Shown one piece after another: positions 18,577 to 28,310 of a stretch of DNA of 64,000 bases. The stretch comes from Woeseiaceae bacterium. GTDB lineage: Bacteria; Pseudomonadota; Gammaproteobacteria; Steroidobacterales; Woeseiaceae. Made by a program: the position numbers and the translations under genes. The stretch's first letter is position 1. Each line of letters opens with the position of its first letter. Below the pieces are notes generated by a model. The model did no database searches. It saw only the letters and a program-made list of their open reading frames with translations, and had not been told where the DNA came from. The stretch spans positions 1-64,000 of the forward strand of contig JANQPG010000029.1 in NCBI GenBank assembly GCA_028289545.1, in the 5' to 3' direction.

Positions 18577-19750
18577 CGGTCTCAATTGACCTCTTGGGGA
18601 AGCGACTTTCGTACAGCTCGACGTAGCGCTCAAGCATGCCCGTGAAGCTCAATACTTCCAGCGCTCGGCGCCGGCCGGCTTCGCCGTGGCGCAACCGTAG
18701 TTCCTCATCCAGCAGGTACTCCTGCATTGCGGCCGCGAGCCGGTTGGTGTCCGCGGGAGGAATCAACATCCCGGTGTCGTCATGCTTTACCAGTTCAGGG
18801 TTGCCGCCCACATCTGTCGCAATCACGGGTATGCCGGACGCCATTGCCTCGAGCACTGTGTTCGAAATGCCCTCCGCAAGCGACGGCTGTACGAATACGT
18901 CGAGGCTGCTCATGATCCTCACGATGTCGTCTCTCGGCCCCGGCAACCACACCTTCGATTCGAGACCGGCGTCGCGCAGCATGGCCGTCACCCTGGACTT
19001 GAGTTCACCGTCGCCAATGATCGCCAGCCGGGCATGCCCGCAGTCGGGGTTCTCGTTCACAAGGCTGATGAACGCCGACGCGAGGTTCACGTGATCCTTC
19101 ACCGGGTCCATGCGCCCGACCGTACCGATCACGCAGCTGTCACGATCCAGAGTCGGTGCCAGACCTTCGCGCGCCGCGAGGCGATCGGGCGCCGGACAAA
19201 ACCGATCGGTGTCCACGCCGTTTCGGATCAGGCTCACGCGCCTGGCGGCAATGCCTACGCGATCCACGAGATAGTCGCGAAGATCCCGCGACACCGCAAC
19301 GTAATGGGACACCCAGGGCGAATGCAGCCGCCGCAGCCACAGCGCCTTTCGGCTCGAACCCTGCAGGTCGTCGACGTTCCAGCCATGCTCTCCGTGGATG
19401 CGCTGCCTGCAGCCGGCAAGCGCCGCTGGCACCAGGGCGTCCAGCGCCGCAAGGTTTCGCGTATGGACGATGTCGGGCTTGAGTTGTCGCAGCGTCTTGA
19501 ACAGCCGCCAAAAAGCACGTGGGTCTCGGCCCGGCTTCTTGCCGATGTCGATAACGGGGACATCGTCGCGCCGAATCCGCTTGCTGAAATCGGTGTGCCC
19601 GTCGATGCAAATGACGGCGTGACGAAACCGATGGGCCGGCATTGCGTTGATCAGATTGACGAGCCCGTTTTCGAGCCCCCCAATCGCAAGCCGGAAGATG
19701 ACGTGAGCAATCAAAGGCGTTTCCGCTGAGCTTGTCGGTGTTGTGGTCAT
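18569..19750 (-). CDS. GT4 glycosyltransferase, PEP-CTERM system stp2 type
   Basis: 393 residues of the GT-B fold. The start PLIAHVIFRLAIGGLENGLVNL and the donor-site segment LAEGISNTVLEAMASGIPVIATDVGG (near residue 290) with EGISNTVLEAM match the family described as sugar transferase of the PEP-CTERM/EpsH1 system (TIGR03088). It is cytoplasmic or membrane-associated and adds one sugar to the lipid-linked repeat. The next gene overlaps it by eight bases. Confidence 0.85.
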   Translation of the reverse strand: MTTTPTSSAETPLIAHVIFRLAIGGLENGLVNLINAMPAHRFRHAVICIDGHTDFSKRIRRDDVPVIDIGKKPGRDPRAFWRLFKTLRQLKPDIVHTRNLAALDALVPAALAGCRQRIHGEHGWNVDDLQGSSRKALWLRRLHSPWVSHYVAVSRDLRDYLVDRVGIAARRVSLIRNGVDTDRFCPAPDRLAAREGLAPTLDRDSCVIGTVGRMDPVKDHVNLASAFISLVNENPDCGHARLAIIGDGELKSRVTAMLRDAGLESKVWLPGPRDDIVRIMSSLDVFVQPSLAEGISNTVLEAMASGIPVIATDVGGNPELVKHDDTGMLIPPADTNRLAAAMQEYLLDEELRLRHGEAGRRRALEVLSFTGMLERYVELYESRFPKRSIETDE

Positions 19751-19792
19751 CTATTGGGCTGCTCGATAAATTCCCTTGCGCGAAACCGCTTG

Positions 19793-21007
19793 CTACGCCC
19801 GGCCGGCAGCCGACAGGCAGATCTCCTCGAACGCCGTCGCCGCAACGCGAAAACCGAACTGCTCTTCAACCAGGCGCCGCGCGGATTCCGCAATCGACGT
19901 CCGCTTCGCCCGATCCCGCAGCAGTGACACAATTGCGAGAGCAAGATCTTCCGGTGTATCCGCATTCAGGTAGTGGGTTCCGTGTTCAACGGGCAAACCT
20001 TCGATGCCAATACTGGTGGACACGACGGGAGCACCCATTGCCATCGCCTCAAAAGCCTTGATCCGGGTACCGCCACCCACCCTCAGCGGAATCACAAATG
20101 CCGCCACACCGGGAATGTGGTCCCTTACGTCGTCGACAAAGCCGGTAAACTCCCATTCCGGAGAACGCGCCGTAACCCGGCTGACGAGAGCCGGCGGCGG
20201 CGTTCGGCCGACGACCTTCATACGCGCGTCCGGTTCGGCCTCCATCACCAGCGGCCATACCTCGTCGTGAAAAAACTCGATGCCGTCAATATTGGCCATC
20301 CAGTCCATCGAACCGCAAAACGCCACCTGCCCGTCGTTGTCGGGCGCGCGGTAACCAAAGAAATCGGTGTCGACTCCCGTCGGAATAGCGGCGCAGTTGC
20401 GAATACCGTACTCCTCGCGGAAGAATTCGCAGTCGCGCTCCGATACCGCAATGGTACTGTCGAAGGACTCCAGCACACGTTTCTCGAACCGATACATCTT
20501 CTGGTACTGACTCCTCCAGATCCACCGGTGCAGCGGCGTGCGCCCTACCTCCCAATGGCGTTTGAAGATCTCCGCCTCGATATTGTGAGTAAACATGACC
20601 GACGGACAGGGTATCTTCGCGGGGGCCAGCACGGCCGAATGCGGAAAGTCGAACACGACGACGTCAGCCCCGGACTTGAGAGACTCCTCGATGCATAGTT
20701 TCGCATCGGCGTTTCGATCGGACGCGACGGGCACCGGCGTCTCGTCAGCCAGCCACGCGAGCTTTTTCAGAAACTGCAGCGGCGAATCGGTATCGGGCGG
20801 TGGCCAGCCGGACAGACTGTCGCATACCTGATCGATGTCGTCCGCGTAACGTTCCTTAAGCGCATCGTCGTAAGGCATCAACAGGCGGATGTTGAACGCA
20901 CCGCCTTTCAACCCGCGCAATATCTGGGTCGTCCGAATCTTGCCCCCGGAATCGGCGGGAAACAGAAACCGCGTCGAAACGAAAACGAGAGTCGGTTTCT
21001 CCGTCAC
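19793..21007 (-). CDS. GT4 glycosyltransferase
   Basis: 404 residues. The chosen start is a GTG overlapping the stop of the AlgD-like gene by four bases (GTGA); the longer frame would add about 58 low-complexity residues inside that gene. The N-terminus TLVFVSTRFLFPADSGGKIRT and the donor-site segment VPLRVGGGTRIKAFEAMAMG resemble the stp1-type glycosyltransferases of exosortase loci, of which a second, closer example lies at 27117. Which sugar it transfers is unknown; GDP-mannuronate is possible given the adjacent AlgD-like gene. Confidence 0.8.
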   Translation of the reverse strand: MTEKPTLVFVSTRFLFPADSGGKIRTTQILRGLKGGAFNIRLLMPYDDALKERYADDIDQVCDSLSGWPPPDTDSPLQFLKKLAWLADETPVPVASDRNADAKLCIEESLKSGADVVVFDFPHSAVLAPAKIPCPSVMFTHNIEAEIFKRHWEVGRTPLHRWIWRSQYQKMYRFEKRVLESFDSTIAVSERDCEFFREEYGIRNCAAIPTGVDTDFFGYRAPDNDGQVAFCGSMDWMANIDGIEFFHDEVWPLVMEAEPDARMKVVGRTPPPALVSRVTARSPEWEFTGFVDDVRDHIPGVAAFVIPLRVGGGTRIKAFEAMAMGAPVVSTSIGIEGLPVEHGTHYLNADTPEDLALAIVSLLRDRAKRTSIAESARRLVEEQFGFRVAATAFEEICLSAAGRA

Positions 21008-22320
21008 CAACAAATGCCCTGCACGTTGCCGGCTATGCCGTCGCTGTCCTTGATGCCGACCAGATCGAGCACGTACTGGTCGGGCTTGACGAGGCTTCCG
21101 AGCGCCTCGAGGATGTCGCTGTCGCTCAAGCCCACAATGACAATCTTTGCGTCGCCCACGGCGTCTTCCACGCTGTCGCACATCAGATCGCCAATATGAG
21201 GTATGGCTTCGTCGATGTACTTTTTGTTCGCGCCGATGAGTCGCGATACGCGCACTTCAGGGTCGTAAATTTTGAGGTTCAGGCCTTTGCCGATCATGTG
21301 CTCGACCAGCGTCACCATGGGGCTTTCGCGCAGGTCGTCGGTGCCGCTCTTGAAACTCAGCCCGATAACGCCGACGTTGCGCTCCTGCTGCTTCAGCACC
21401 AGGTCGAGCGCATGCTCGACGTGAATACGATTGCTCGGCAACAGCGACGCAAGCATCGGGACATCCACGTCATCGCGCTTGGCCATGTACAGCAACGCGC
21501 GCAGGTCCTTCGGCAGACAGGAGCCGCCGAAGGCGAACCCCGGCCGGAGATACGCCCGGGAAATGTTGAGCTGCTTGTCCTCGCAAAGCAGGTCCATGAC
21601 CCGGTGCGAGTCCGCTCCCAGCGCCTGGCAAATACGCCCGATTTCGTTGGCAAACGAGATCTTCAGTGCGTGGAACGTATTGCAGGCGTACTTGAGCGTT
21701 TCGGCCGTGCGGACGTCGGTTTCGATGAAGTCGCAGGGCAGATCGCCGAAGAGCGCCTTGAGCTGCTTGAATGCCGCTTCGTCGCTGGCGCCAACCACGG
21801 TCATGGGCGGATTGTCGTAATCTTTGATCGATGTGCCCTCACGCAGAAATTCGGGCTGGAAGCACAGGAAGAAGTCTTTGCCAGCCTGTTTGCCCGAATG
21901 TTCCTCGAGCAGCGGCAAGACCGCGTGAAGGGTCGTGCCCGGCTGCACGGTCGATCGAATGACGATCGTGTGCGGTTCATCCTTCGACTTCAGCGCAGTT
22001 CCGATTTGCTCGGCAAGACGCTTGAGTGCGCGAAGATCCTGATCTCCGTTCGGCAACGACGGCGTACCCACACAGACGAACGAAAGCTCCGTATCGCGGA
22101 TGGCCGCTTCCGGGTCGTCGGTCACGTTCACCCGTCCAGCGGCCACAACCTCGCCGATCAGTTCCATGATCCCGCTCTCGACGATGGGCGACTTGCCGTC
22201 GCCGATCAGCTTCAACTTGGTGGCGTCGATGTCGACCCCGGTCACTTCGTGACCGTCGCGCGCCAGGCAAGCCAGAGATACCGCGCCGACGTAGCCTAGG
22301 CCGAATATGCTTATGTTCAT
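21004..22320 (-). CDS. algD: GDP-mannose 6-dehydrogenase-like (AlgD family)
   Basis: 438 residues, the usual length of nucleotide-sugar 6-dehydrogenases. The N-terminus MNISIFGLGYVGAVSLACLA, the ADP-binding GxGYVG, the active-site segment FGGSCLPKDLRALLY (catalytic cysteine near residue 268), the SFKSGTDDLRESP loop and a C-terminus ending in GICW are closer to AlgD than to UDP-glucose dehydrogenases. It should oxidise GDP-mannose to GDP-mannuronate. manB and manC at 46-49 kb would supply the substrate. No Alg8/Alg44-type alginate polymerase is in the window, so mannuronate probably enters another glycan. Confidence 0.8.
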   Translation of the reverse strand: MNISIFGLGYVGAVSLACLARDGHEVTGVDIDATKLKLIGDGKSPIVESGIMELIGEVVAAGRVNVTDDPEAAIRDTELSFVCVGTPSLPNGDQDLRALKRLAEQIGTALKSKDEPHTIVIRSTVQPGTTLHAVLPLLEEHSGKQAGKDFFLCFQPEFLREGTSIKDYDNPPMTVVGASDEAAFKQLKALFGDLPCDFIETDVRTAETLKYACNTFHALKISFANEIGRICQALGADSHRVMDLLCEDKQLNISRAYLRPGFAFGGSCLPKDLRALLYMAKRDDVDVPMLASLLPSNRIHVEHALDLVLKQQERNVGVIGLSFKSGTDDLRESPMVTLVEHMIGKGLNLKIYDPEVRVSRLIGANKKYIDEAIPHIGDLMCDSVEDAVGDAKIVIVGLSDSDILEALGSLVKPDQYVLDLVGIKDSDGIAGNVQGICW

Positions 22321-22418
22321 CTTGGTTCCGATTCCTGTTGGTTATCTGACGTTGTAGGAGGCCGAACCGGAGCATTTTCCGATACTTTCCCCGCACATAC
22401 TGTGATGAAATCCCGGCA

Positions 22419-23597
22419 TCAACTGTGCGCTCCGTCAATGCAGCGCCGGATCAGCGCGTGGAGGCGCTCGATCGTGTGATCCCACGAAAATTGTTCTGCA
22501 TGGGCCCTGACCTGACTGCGGTCAATCCCGCGGTCCTTGAGCGCCCGCCAGGCGGCGGCAGCCTCCGCTGCCCCGCGTTCGCTCACGAGCTCTCCGGCGA
22601 CCGGGCTTGAGAGCACTTCTGCAACGCCGCCGACATCGCTGGCAACCACCGGCGTGCCGCAGGCAATCGCTTCCAGCACGACGTTCGGCATGCCTTCGCG
22701 CTGCGAGAGCAGAAACAGAACATCCGCCGCACGATAGTACTCGCGCAGCGATTCCGGCGGCAGCGAGCCCGTAAAGCTGACTCGTGCATCCAGCCCGAGC
22801 GTGCTGACGAGCTGCCTGAGCGAGTGTTCGTACCCCCCCGCGCCAATGACAATCAGCCGGGCGTCCTGCAGATGGCGCAACGACTCGATCGCAATATGGT
22901 GGCCCTTGGCTTCGATCAGGTTACCCACCGAAAGAATAGTCGGCGCATCGATTCCCAGGTCCCGGCGCGACGCGTTCCGATCACCCGGGCTGAAGAACGA
23001 AAGGTCAACGCCGTTCCGCAGTACGTGAACCTTCTCCGAATCCACGCCCATTTCGGCAAGCGAGCGGCCAAGGGCGGCGCTGACGGCAACGACGGCACTC
23101 GCCTTTTCGGCGGCGTCCCTTATCATGCGGCGCGGTCCCGGCAGCTTGGCGATCCTGTTGATGTCGGAGCCGCGAGCCGTCACGATGAACGGCAGGGACA
23201 GGCGTTCGGCCAGCCTCGCGGCGGCAACACCGTCCGGATAAAAATAGTGTGCGTCGATGATATCCACGGGGCCCTTGTCGCGAAGGATCCGCCGCACTCG
23301 CCCGGCCGCACCGCGCGCCATCGACGCCGGTGCGAACCGCATGCCGACTTTCGGAATCAGCGGGAAGCGGGGATAGTGCACGTCGATGCCGTGGCGCCGA
23401 TCCGTATCGGGCACCGAAGCGAACGCCGCGTAGCTGCCGAACAAGCGGGACCGGAACGGAAACCAGGGCACGGGAGCGACGACCGTGGCCGTCGCCCCGG
23501 AATACTCCACGAGCCTTCTGAGACGGCGCTCCACGAACAGACCGTGCTGCGGTTGAATCGCATTCGGATACAGACTCGACAGCGTGAGTATGTTCAC
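22419..23597 (-). CDS. GT4 glycosyltransferase
   Basis: 392 residues of the GT-B fold. It starts MNILTLSSLYPNAIQPQHGLF, has an acceptor-side FIVTARGSDINRIA, and the donor-site segment LSQREGMPNVVLEAIACGTP near residue 300 with the E-x7-E pair. The opening resembles glycosyltransferases found in exosortase A loci. It lies 20 bases after the amidotransferase 1 stop and 98 bases before the AlgD-like gene, within one leftward operon. Confidence 0.8.
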   Translation of the reverse strand: MNILTLSSLYPNAIQPQHGLFVERRLRRLVEYSGATATVVAPVPWFPFRSRLFGSYAAFASVPDTDRRHGIDVHYPRFPLIPKVGMRFAPASMARGAAGRVRRILRDKGPVDIIDAHYFYPDGVAAARLAERLSLPFIVTARGSDINRIAKLPGPRRMIRDAAEKASAVVAVSAALGRSLAEMGVDSEKVHVLRNGVDLSFFSPGDRNASRRDLGIDAPTILSVGNLIEAKGHHIAIESLRHLQDARLIVIGAGGYEHSLRQLVSTLGLDARVSFTGSLPPESLREYYRAADVLFLLSQREGMPNVVLEAIACGTPVVASDVGGVAEVLSSPVAGELVSERGAAEAAAAWRALKDRGIDRSQVRAHAEQFSWDHTIERLHALIRRCIDGAHS

Positions 23598-23617
23598 GGC
23601 AACAAAACTCGACGGCG

Positions 23618-25528
23618 TCAGGCCTGAAGCGACCGGTAAAAACCTTCGAACACGAGGAGCGCCCAGATGGGTGGGCTATGGTCGCGAGCACCCGAGCCGT
23701 GCTGCTTGAGCAAGGTCGCAATGTAGTCGACGTCGAAAATCCCCGAATCCCGCATTGCCGGTCCCAGCAATCTGCGTTCGACCGTGTCTTTGAGTGGCCC
23801 GCGAAACCAGCTCGCCAGCGGAACCGCAAAACCCATCTTGTCCCGGTACAGGATGTCGTCGGGCACATTTCCCTCGAGCGCCTTCTTGAAGATGTATTTG
23901 CCTTCGCCGCCCTTGAGCTTCAGCGATGACGGTATCCCTCCAACCCAGTTGGCGAATTCCGCGTCGAGCAGCGGCACGCGAACTTCCAGGCTGTGAGCCA
24001 TACTGGCCCGGTCAACCTTCGTCAGGATGTCTCCGGGCAAATAGGTTTTCATGTCGAGGTACTGGATCATCGACAACGGATCGTCGGTGTCACAATCCGC
24101 AATGACGCGGCGAAACACCTCCTCCGCGGAGTAGCCCTGCAGCTCGCGCTTGAACGAGTCGCTGAATAATTTGCCGTGAAGGTCGTTCGGCAGTATCGAC
24201 ACGCTGTGCAGGTACGCCGCCAGGCTGTCCCTGCCGATCGCCTCGAGTGTGGATTTTGCCCGGAAAATCCGCGGGGCCCAGTCCATTTTGGGATACACGG
24301 CACCCAGCGCGCCGAACAGGTTTCGACGCAGGAACGCGGGTAAACGGCTCCTTACCTTCTCCTCGTTCATGTGCCATCGGTAGCGGCGGTAGCCGGCAAA
24401 CACTTCGTCGCCCCCGTCGCCGGACAACGCAACCGTCACGTGTTTACGCGCCAACTCGCAGACCCGGTACGTCGGAATCGCCGAACTATCGGCGAACGGC
24501 TCGTCGTAAATCTCCGTAATGCGATCGAGCAGCGCAAAATCGTCGGTATCTACCTGCTCGACGCGATGATTGGTGCCGAGCTGTTCAGCCAGCCGCTCCG
24601 CGTACGCCGACTCGTTGTACGCCGGATCGCCGAAGGAAATGGAGCAGGTGGTGACGGGCTGATCGCTCAGCGCCGACATGGCCGAGACGATGGCGCTGGA
24701 ATCCACGCCACCGGACAGGAACGCGCCCAGCGGCACGTCTGCGATCATCCTCCTGGCCGTCGCCTCCGATAACCTGCGGTTGATCTCCGCCGTCAGCTCC
24801 CGCTCGTCGACGGCCGTGTGATCCGCATCGAACCTGACTTTCCAGTACTCGCGCGGCGCGGGCAGCGAAGCGCCGTTCTGCACCGAACGCCGTTCGACCG
24901 ACAAGTAGTGCGCCGGAGGCAGCTTGTGCACGTGCTTGAAAATTGTCTTCGGGTCCGGAACATAGCCGAAGGTCATGTAATCCTCGACGGCGGTCGGGTC
25001 GATGGTTCGATCCACCTTCGGATGCACGAGCAGCGCCTTGAGCTCGGACGCAAACGCAAGGTAGCCGTCGGTGGTGCGAGTGTAATAGAGCGGCTTTTTG
25101 CCGAACCGGTCGCGAGCCAGAAACAGCCGTTCGCGATTGCGGTCCCAGATCGCGTACGCGAACATGCCCTGCAGCCGGTCGAGGCTCGACTCCTGCCACT
25201 CATCCCAGGCGTGCACGAGGCATTCGGTGTCGCAGCGGGTCTTGAAACGATACCCGGCACTGCGCAGCTCACCCATCAACTCCGCAAACTCGTAGATTTC
25301 GCCGTTGAACGTCACGACAACCGACTCGTCGGCGTTGAACATCGGCTGCACGCCGCCCTCGAGGTCGATGATCGACAGACGCCGATGACCAAAGCCGAGG
25401 CCGGGCTCGTGGTGATAGCCGCTGCCGTCCGGCCCTCGATGCGTGAGCCGGTCGTTCATGCGGCGAAGCAGCTCCCTGTCGATGTCTCGCCGCCCTTCGA
25501 GATCGAAGATCCCCGATATTCCGCACAT
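23618..25528 (-). CDS. XrtA/PEP-CTERM system amidotransferase (asparagine synthase family)
   Basis: 636 residues. The N-terminal glutaminase is intact: MCGISGIFD with the catalytic cysteine at position 2, LTHRGPDGSG, GHRRLSIID and FNGEIYEF. The synthetase domain has FLSGGVDSSAI near 265 and LSGDGGDEVFAGYRRY. It matches the family exosortase A system-associated amidotransferase 1 (TIGR03108). It likely amidates a carboxyl group on a glycan or precursor using glutamine. Its ATG overlaps the exosortase stop (TAATG), which ties its expression to XrtA. Confidence 0.9.
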   Translation of the reverse strand: MCGISGIFDLEGRRDIDRELLRRMNDRLTHRGPDGSGYHHEPGLGFGHRRLSIIDLEGGVQPMFNADESVVVTFNGEIYEFAELMGELRSAGYRFKTRCDTECLVHAWDEWQESSLDRLQGMFAYAIWDRNRERLFLARDRFGKKPLYYTRTTDGYLAFASELKALLVHPKVDRTIDPTAVEDYMTFGYVPDPKTIFKHVHKLPPAHYLSVERRSVQNGASLPAPREYWKVRFDADHTAVDERELTAEINRRLSEATARRMIADVPLGAFLSGGVDSSAIVSAMSALSDQPVTTCSISFGDPAYNESAYAERLAEQLGTNHRVEQVDTDDFALLDRITEIYDEPFADSSAIPTYRVCELARKHVTVALSGDGGDEVFAGYRRYRWHMNEEKVRSRLPAFLRRNLFGALGAVYPKMDWAPRIFRAKSTLEAIGRDSLAAYLHSVSILPNDLHGKLFSDSFKRELQGYSAEEVFRRVIADCDTDDPLSMIQYLDMKTYLPGDILTKVDRASMAHSLEVRVPLLDAEFANWVGGIPSSLKLKGGEGKYIFKKALEGNVPDDILYRDKMGFAVPLASWFRGPLKDTVERRLLGPAMRDSGIFDVDYIATLLKQHGSGARDHSPPIWALLVFEGFYRSLQA

Positions 25529-27120
25529 TAGTGTTGTTCCCCGTTAACCATCATGCCCTCGCCGCAGCCGACCGAGGTGTCCTCTGAAGCAAAACACCCG
25601 CGCGCCTGCGGATAGAATGCTTTCACGAACCGCGACAACAGCAACTCCGTGTCACGCTCCGTTTCCGTCAGCGGGCTGGACACGAGCACAACGGTGGCGA
25701 TAGTGCCGCCACCGGATACGATCTGGCGAAGCTCCGCGAGCTTCGTCTGGAGAGCACCGTCCACGGGTTGCCCGTTGACTTCCGTCCAGTACCAGATCAA
25801 ACGATTGGTCCCCGGCCTTGCAACTCGAACCTGTCTCAGCGGCAGCTTGCCGCCGTTGTCGACGTCCACCGAGAGCGACCAGACGTTGCCGAATGTCCAT
25901 ACATCGACGTCGGCAACCGCGTTCGTTGCGTTGGTAATTTCGGCACCCTGCCTGTTGGACGCATAGCGTATTACGGCGACATCGACAGCGCCGCCGTCGG
26001 CGGAGTCGTAGCGCCCTTCGACGAGGTCGCTGTACCCGCGGTAGCGTGGACTCCAGTCGGCATCTGCCTCGTCAACCAGTCGCCAGCCGTCGAGCTGCTC
26101 AGGCAGATGCATGCGCTCGATTGCCGCCACCGATTCCACGGAGGTGCTCCATACCGCAAGCAGCGGGCCGAGCGATGCGGCGGCGAATGCCAGCGCACCG
26201 GCTTTCAGCGACCGCGTGAGCCCCGCGGAATGGGCCGTTGGTGCCGGTGAGGCATCCGAAGCCGGCGCATCGTCGCCGCCTTCCGAGTGCTTGTCCTGAA
26301 ACCGGTTGCCTACCCAGATGAGTACGGCAAGGACCAGCGCGTAGACGATCCAGCCGACAAATTCATGGTCTGGACCGGCCGCAATATCGAGATCGGTGTA
26401 GTGCAGCAACAGCACGACGGTCACCGCCCGAATGCCGTTCGCAATAATCGAAAGCAGTAGCGCAAAGCCTATGAACAGCAGACGCTTCCGAACCCTCGCG
26501 AACAGGAAGTACGAGAACAGCGTCGTAAGCGCAAACGTGGCCACAAAGTACTTGAGGCCGCTACAGGCTTTTGCAACTTCGTAAGCGCCGCTGGGCGTCA
26601 GGAAATAGCGACCGTCGCGAAACACCGGGATCCCGAGAAGATGCAGCGCATCAACGGTGAACTTCGCCGTGAAGTCGATCAGGTAAGGAATCAGAAAATC
26701 GCCGAACGGCACAGCGAGCAACAGGTACAGCAGCGCAAAGCGAATGCTCTTGAAGACTGCCGCGCCAAAAATGGAGAGCACAGCCGCTGGAATCATCGCC
26801 ACAGCGGCAAACTGGCGGGTCAACTGCACGCCGGCAAAGTCACTGGCCACCCACAGCAGCGACAAGGCGACCAGCCATGCAAAGCCAGCCCATGAGACTA
26901 CGGGCTCGTTGGACGCCAGGACGTCGCGTCTGTGCCATATCAATGCGAGGCTAATAAACGGGATCAGAAATCCGTGCACGTACGCTTCGGAACTGCGCCA
27001 GATCTGCACGATGGAGGCCAGCGTATCGATGTACAAGAGCGGCACCGCCGCTACAAAAGCTAGCCTCAGCAACATAGCCAGTCGCCGATCCGCGCCGCCG
27101 ATGTGTTCGGAAGCCGTCAT
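25528..27120 (-). CDS. xrtA: Exosortase A fused to an EpsI domain
   Basis: 530 residues. Residues 1-275 are the multi-pass exosortase with the catalytic triad visible: Cys186 in VAKACSGLK, Arg231 in NGIRAV and His252 in GPDHEFVGW. After a polar linker (about 275-300) and one more membrane segment, residues about 330-510 form the EpsI-like periplasmic domain (HLPEQLDGWRL, FYPQARG). Exosortase A cleaves PEP-CTERM tails at the membrane and is thought to transfer the protein onward. The fusion of both parts is a known arrangement in this family. The start overlaps the stp1 stop (ATGA). Confidence 0.93.
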   Translation of the reverse strand: MTASEHIGGADRRLAMLLRLAFVAAVPLLYIDTLASIVQIWRSSEAYVHGFLIPFISLALIWHRRDVLASNEPVVSWAGFAWLVALSLLWVASDFAGVQLTRQFAAVAMIPAAVLSIFGAAVFKSIRFALLYLLLAVPFGDFLIPYLIDFTAKFTVDALHLLGIPVFRDGRYFLTPSGAYEVAKACSGLKYFVATFALTTLFSYFLFARVRKRLLFIGFALLLSIIANGIRAVTVVLLLHYTDLDIAAGPDHEFVGWIVYALVLAVLIWVGNRFQDKHSEGGDDAPASDASPAPTAHSAGLTRSLKAGALAFAAASLGPLLAVWSTSVESVAAIERMHLPEQLDGWRLVDEADADWSPRYRGYSDLVEGRYDSADGGAVDVAVIRYASNRQGAEITNATNAVADVDVWTFGNVWSLSVDVDNGGKLPLRQVRVARPGTNRLIWYWTEVNGQPVDGALQTKLAELRQIVSGGGTIATVVLVSSPLTETERDTELLLSRFVKAFYPQARGCFASEDTSVGCGEGMMVNGEQH

Positions 27121-28310
27121 TGCCGGGCAGCGAGTGCCGATTCGATGATGCCGTCGAGGCGGCCAAGCGAGGCCGGCCAGCTGTGGTGGGACAGAACACG
27201 CTGGCGGCCCGCGGCCGACAGCCGCGCACGCTCCTCCGCCGAGCCGAGGATCGTCAGGACCTGTTCGGCAAACCGTCGATGTCCGCCAGCACTCAGGAAG
27301 TCCTCGTCAGGCCGCGCGTCGATGCCACGCGCCGCAATATCGCTGGCGACAACGGGAACGCCCATCGCCATCGACTCGAGGATTTTGTTCTGGGTACCGC
27401 GAGCGATCTCGAGCGGCGCAACGGACAGCGCCGAGCGGCGAACGTAAGGCCGGACATCGTCCACCGTTCCGGTCACAGTGACACCGGGTATCGACCCGAG
27501 GTTCAGAATCTCCTGAGAAGGACTTGCGCCAACGATGGTCAAAGTTGCGCCGGGGAGCTGTTTGCGTATCAGCGGCAGCACTTCACTGCAGAAACGCAGC
27601 ATACCCTGCTGGTTCGGATAATAGTCCATGCGGCCGATGAAGCAGATCGCATTGGGGTCGTACTCGCTACCGTCGGGGCTGAAGAACTCGGCGTCGACAC
27701 CGTTTGGAAACCAGCTCGTGCTTCTCGCAGCGCCCATCTCGTCAAGCGTTTCGAGCTCCGCACGCGTTGTGCAGGTGGATACGTCGAAGCGGCGCGCCAG
27801 GCGTTTCTCCTCACGCATGAGCTTGACGCCCTCGAGGCGATAACCGAGCGACAACGGAAACGGCTTGAAACCCGAGTAGTCCAGCCACTTCTGCGAATCC
27901 ATATCGCCAAAATCGAGGATCGACGGAATGCCGCGCGCCTCTCGCACGTACTGCGCGGCCGACGAACAGTGGACAAACACGAGGTCAAAGTCGCCGGAAG
28001 CGATTTCTTCACGCATCGCGCGGTGAAGCTCTCGCGAGTAGAAGTAGCCCATGCTCGACGGCGACAGCGTCGGCAGCCGGGCGAGCATTTGTGTCACGGC
28101 CCCGATCTTGCCGATTTTGCCGACATGTACCTTGTGGCAGTGATCCGCGAGCCCTCGCCCCTCTTCCAGCTCTTCGTCGGATCTCGCCAGCGAACCGACG
28201 GTCACCCGGTGCCCCTGCTCACCCAGGTGACGAATGATGTTGAAGGGCCGGATTTTTCCGCCGCGTTTTGGTGGGAACGGCAGCCGGTGACACGCAAACA
28301 GAATGTTCAT
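27117..28310 (-). CDS. GT4 glycosyltransferase, PEP-CTERM system stp1 type
   Basis: 397 residues of the GT-B fold. MNILFACHRLPFPPKRGGKIR at the start and the donor-site segment EIARGTQNKILESMAMGVPVV near residue 300 fit the stp1 family of the PEP-CTERM/EpsH1 system (TIGR03087). It is coupled on both sides by four-base ATGA overlaps: its start with the amidotransferase stop and its stop with the exosortase start. Confidence 0.88.
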   Translation of the reverse strand: MNILFACHRLPFPPKRGGKIRPFNIIRHLGEQGHRVTVGSLARSDEELEEGRGLADHCHKVHVGKIGKIGAVTQMLARLPTLSPSSMGYFYSRELHRAMREEIASGDFDLVFVHCSSAAQYVREARGIPSILDFGDMDSQKWLDYSGFKPFPLSLGYRLEGVKLMREEKRLARRFDVSTCTTRAELETLDEMGAARSTSWFPNGVDAEFFSPDGSEYDPNAICFIGRMDYYPNQQGMLRFCSEVLPLIRKQLPGATLTIVGASPSQEILNLGSIPGVTVTGTVDDVRPYVRRSALSVAPLEIARGTQNKILESMAMGVPVVASDIAARGIDARPDEDFLSAGGHRRFAEQVLTILGSAEERARLSAAGRQRVLSHHSWPASLGRLDGIIESALAARQ

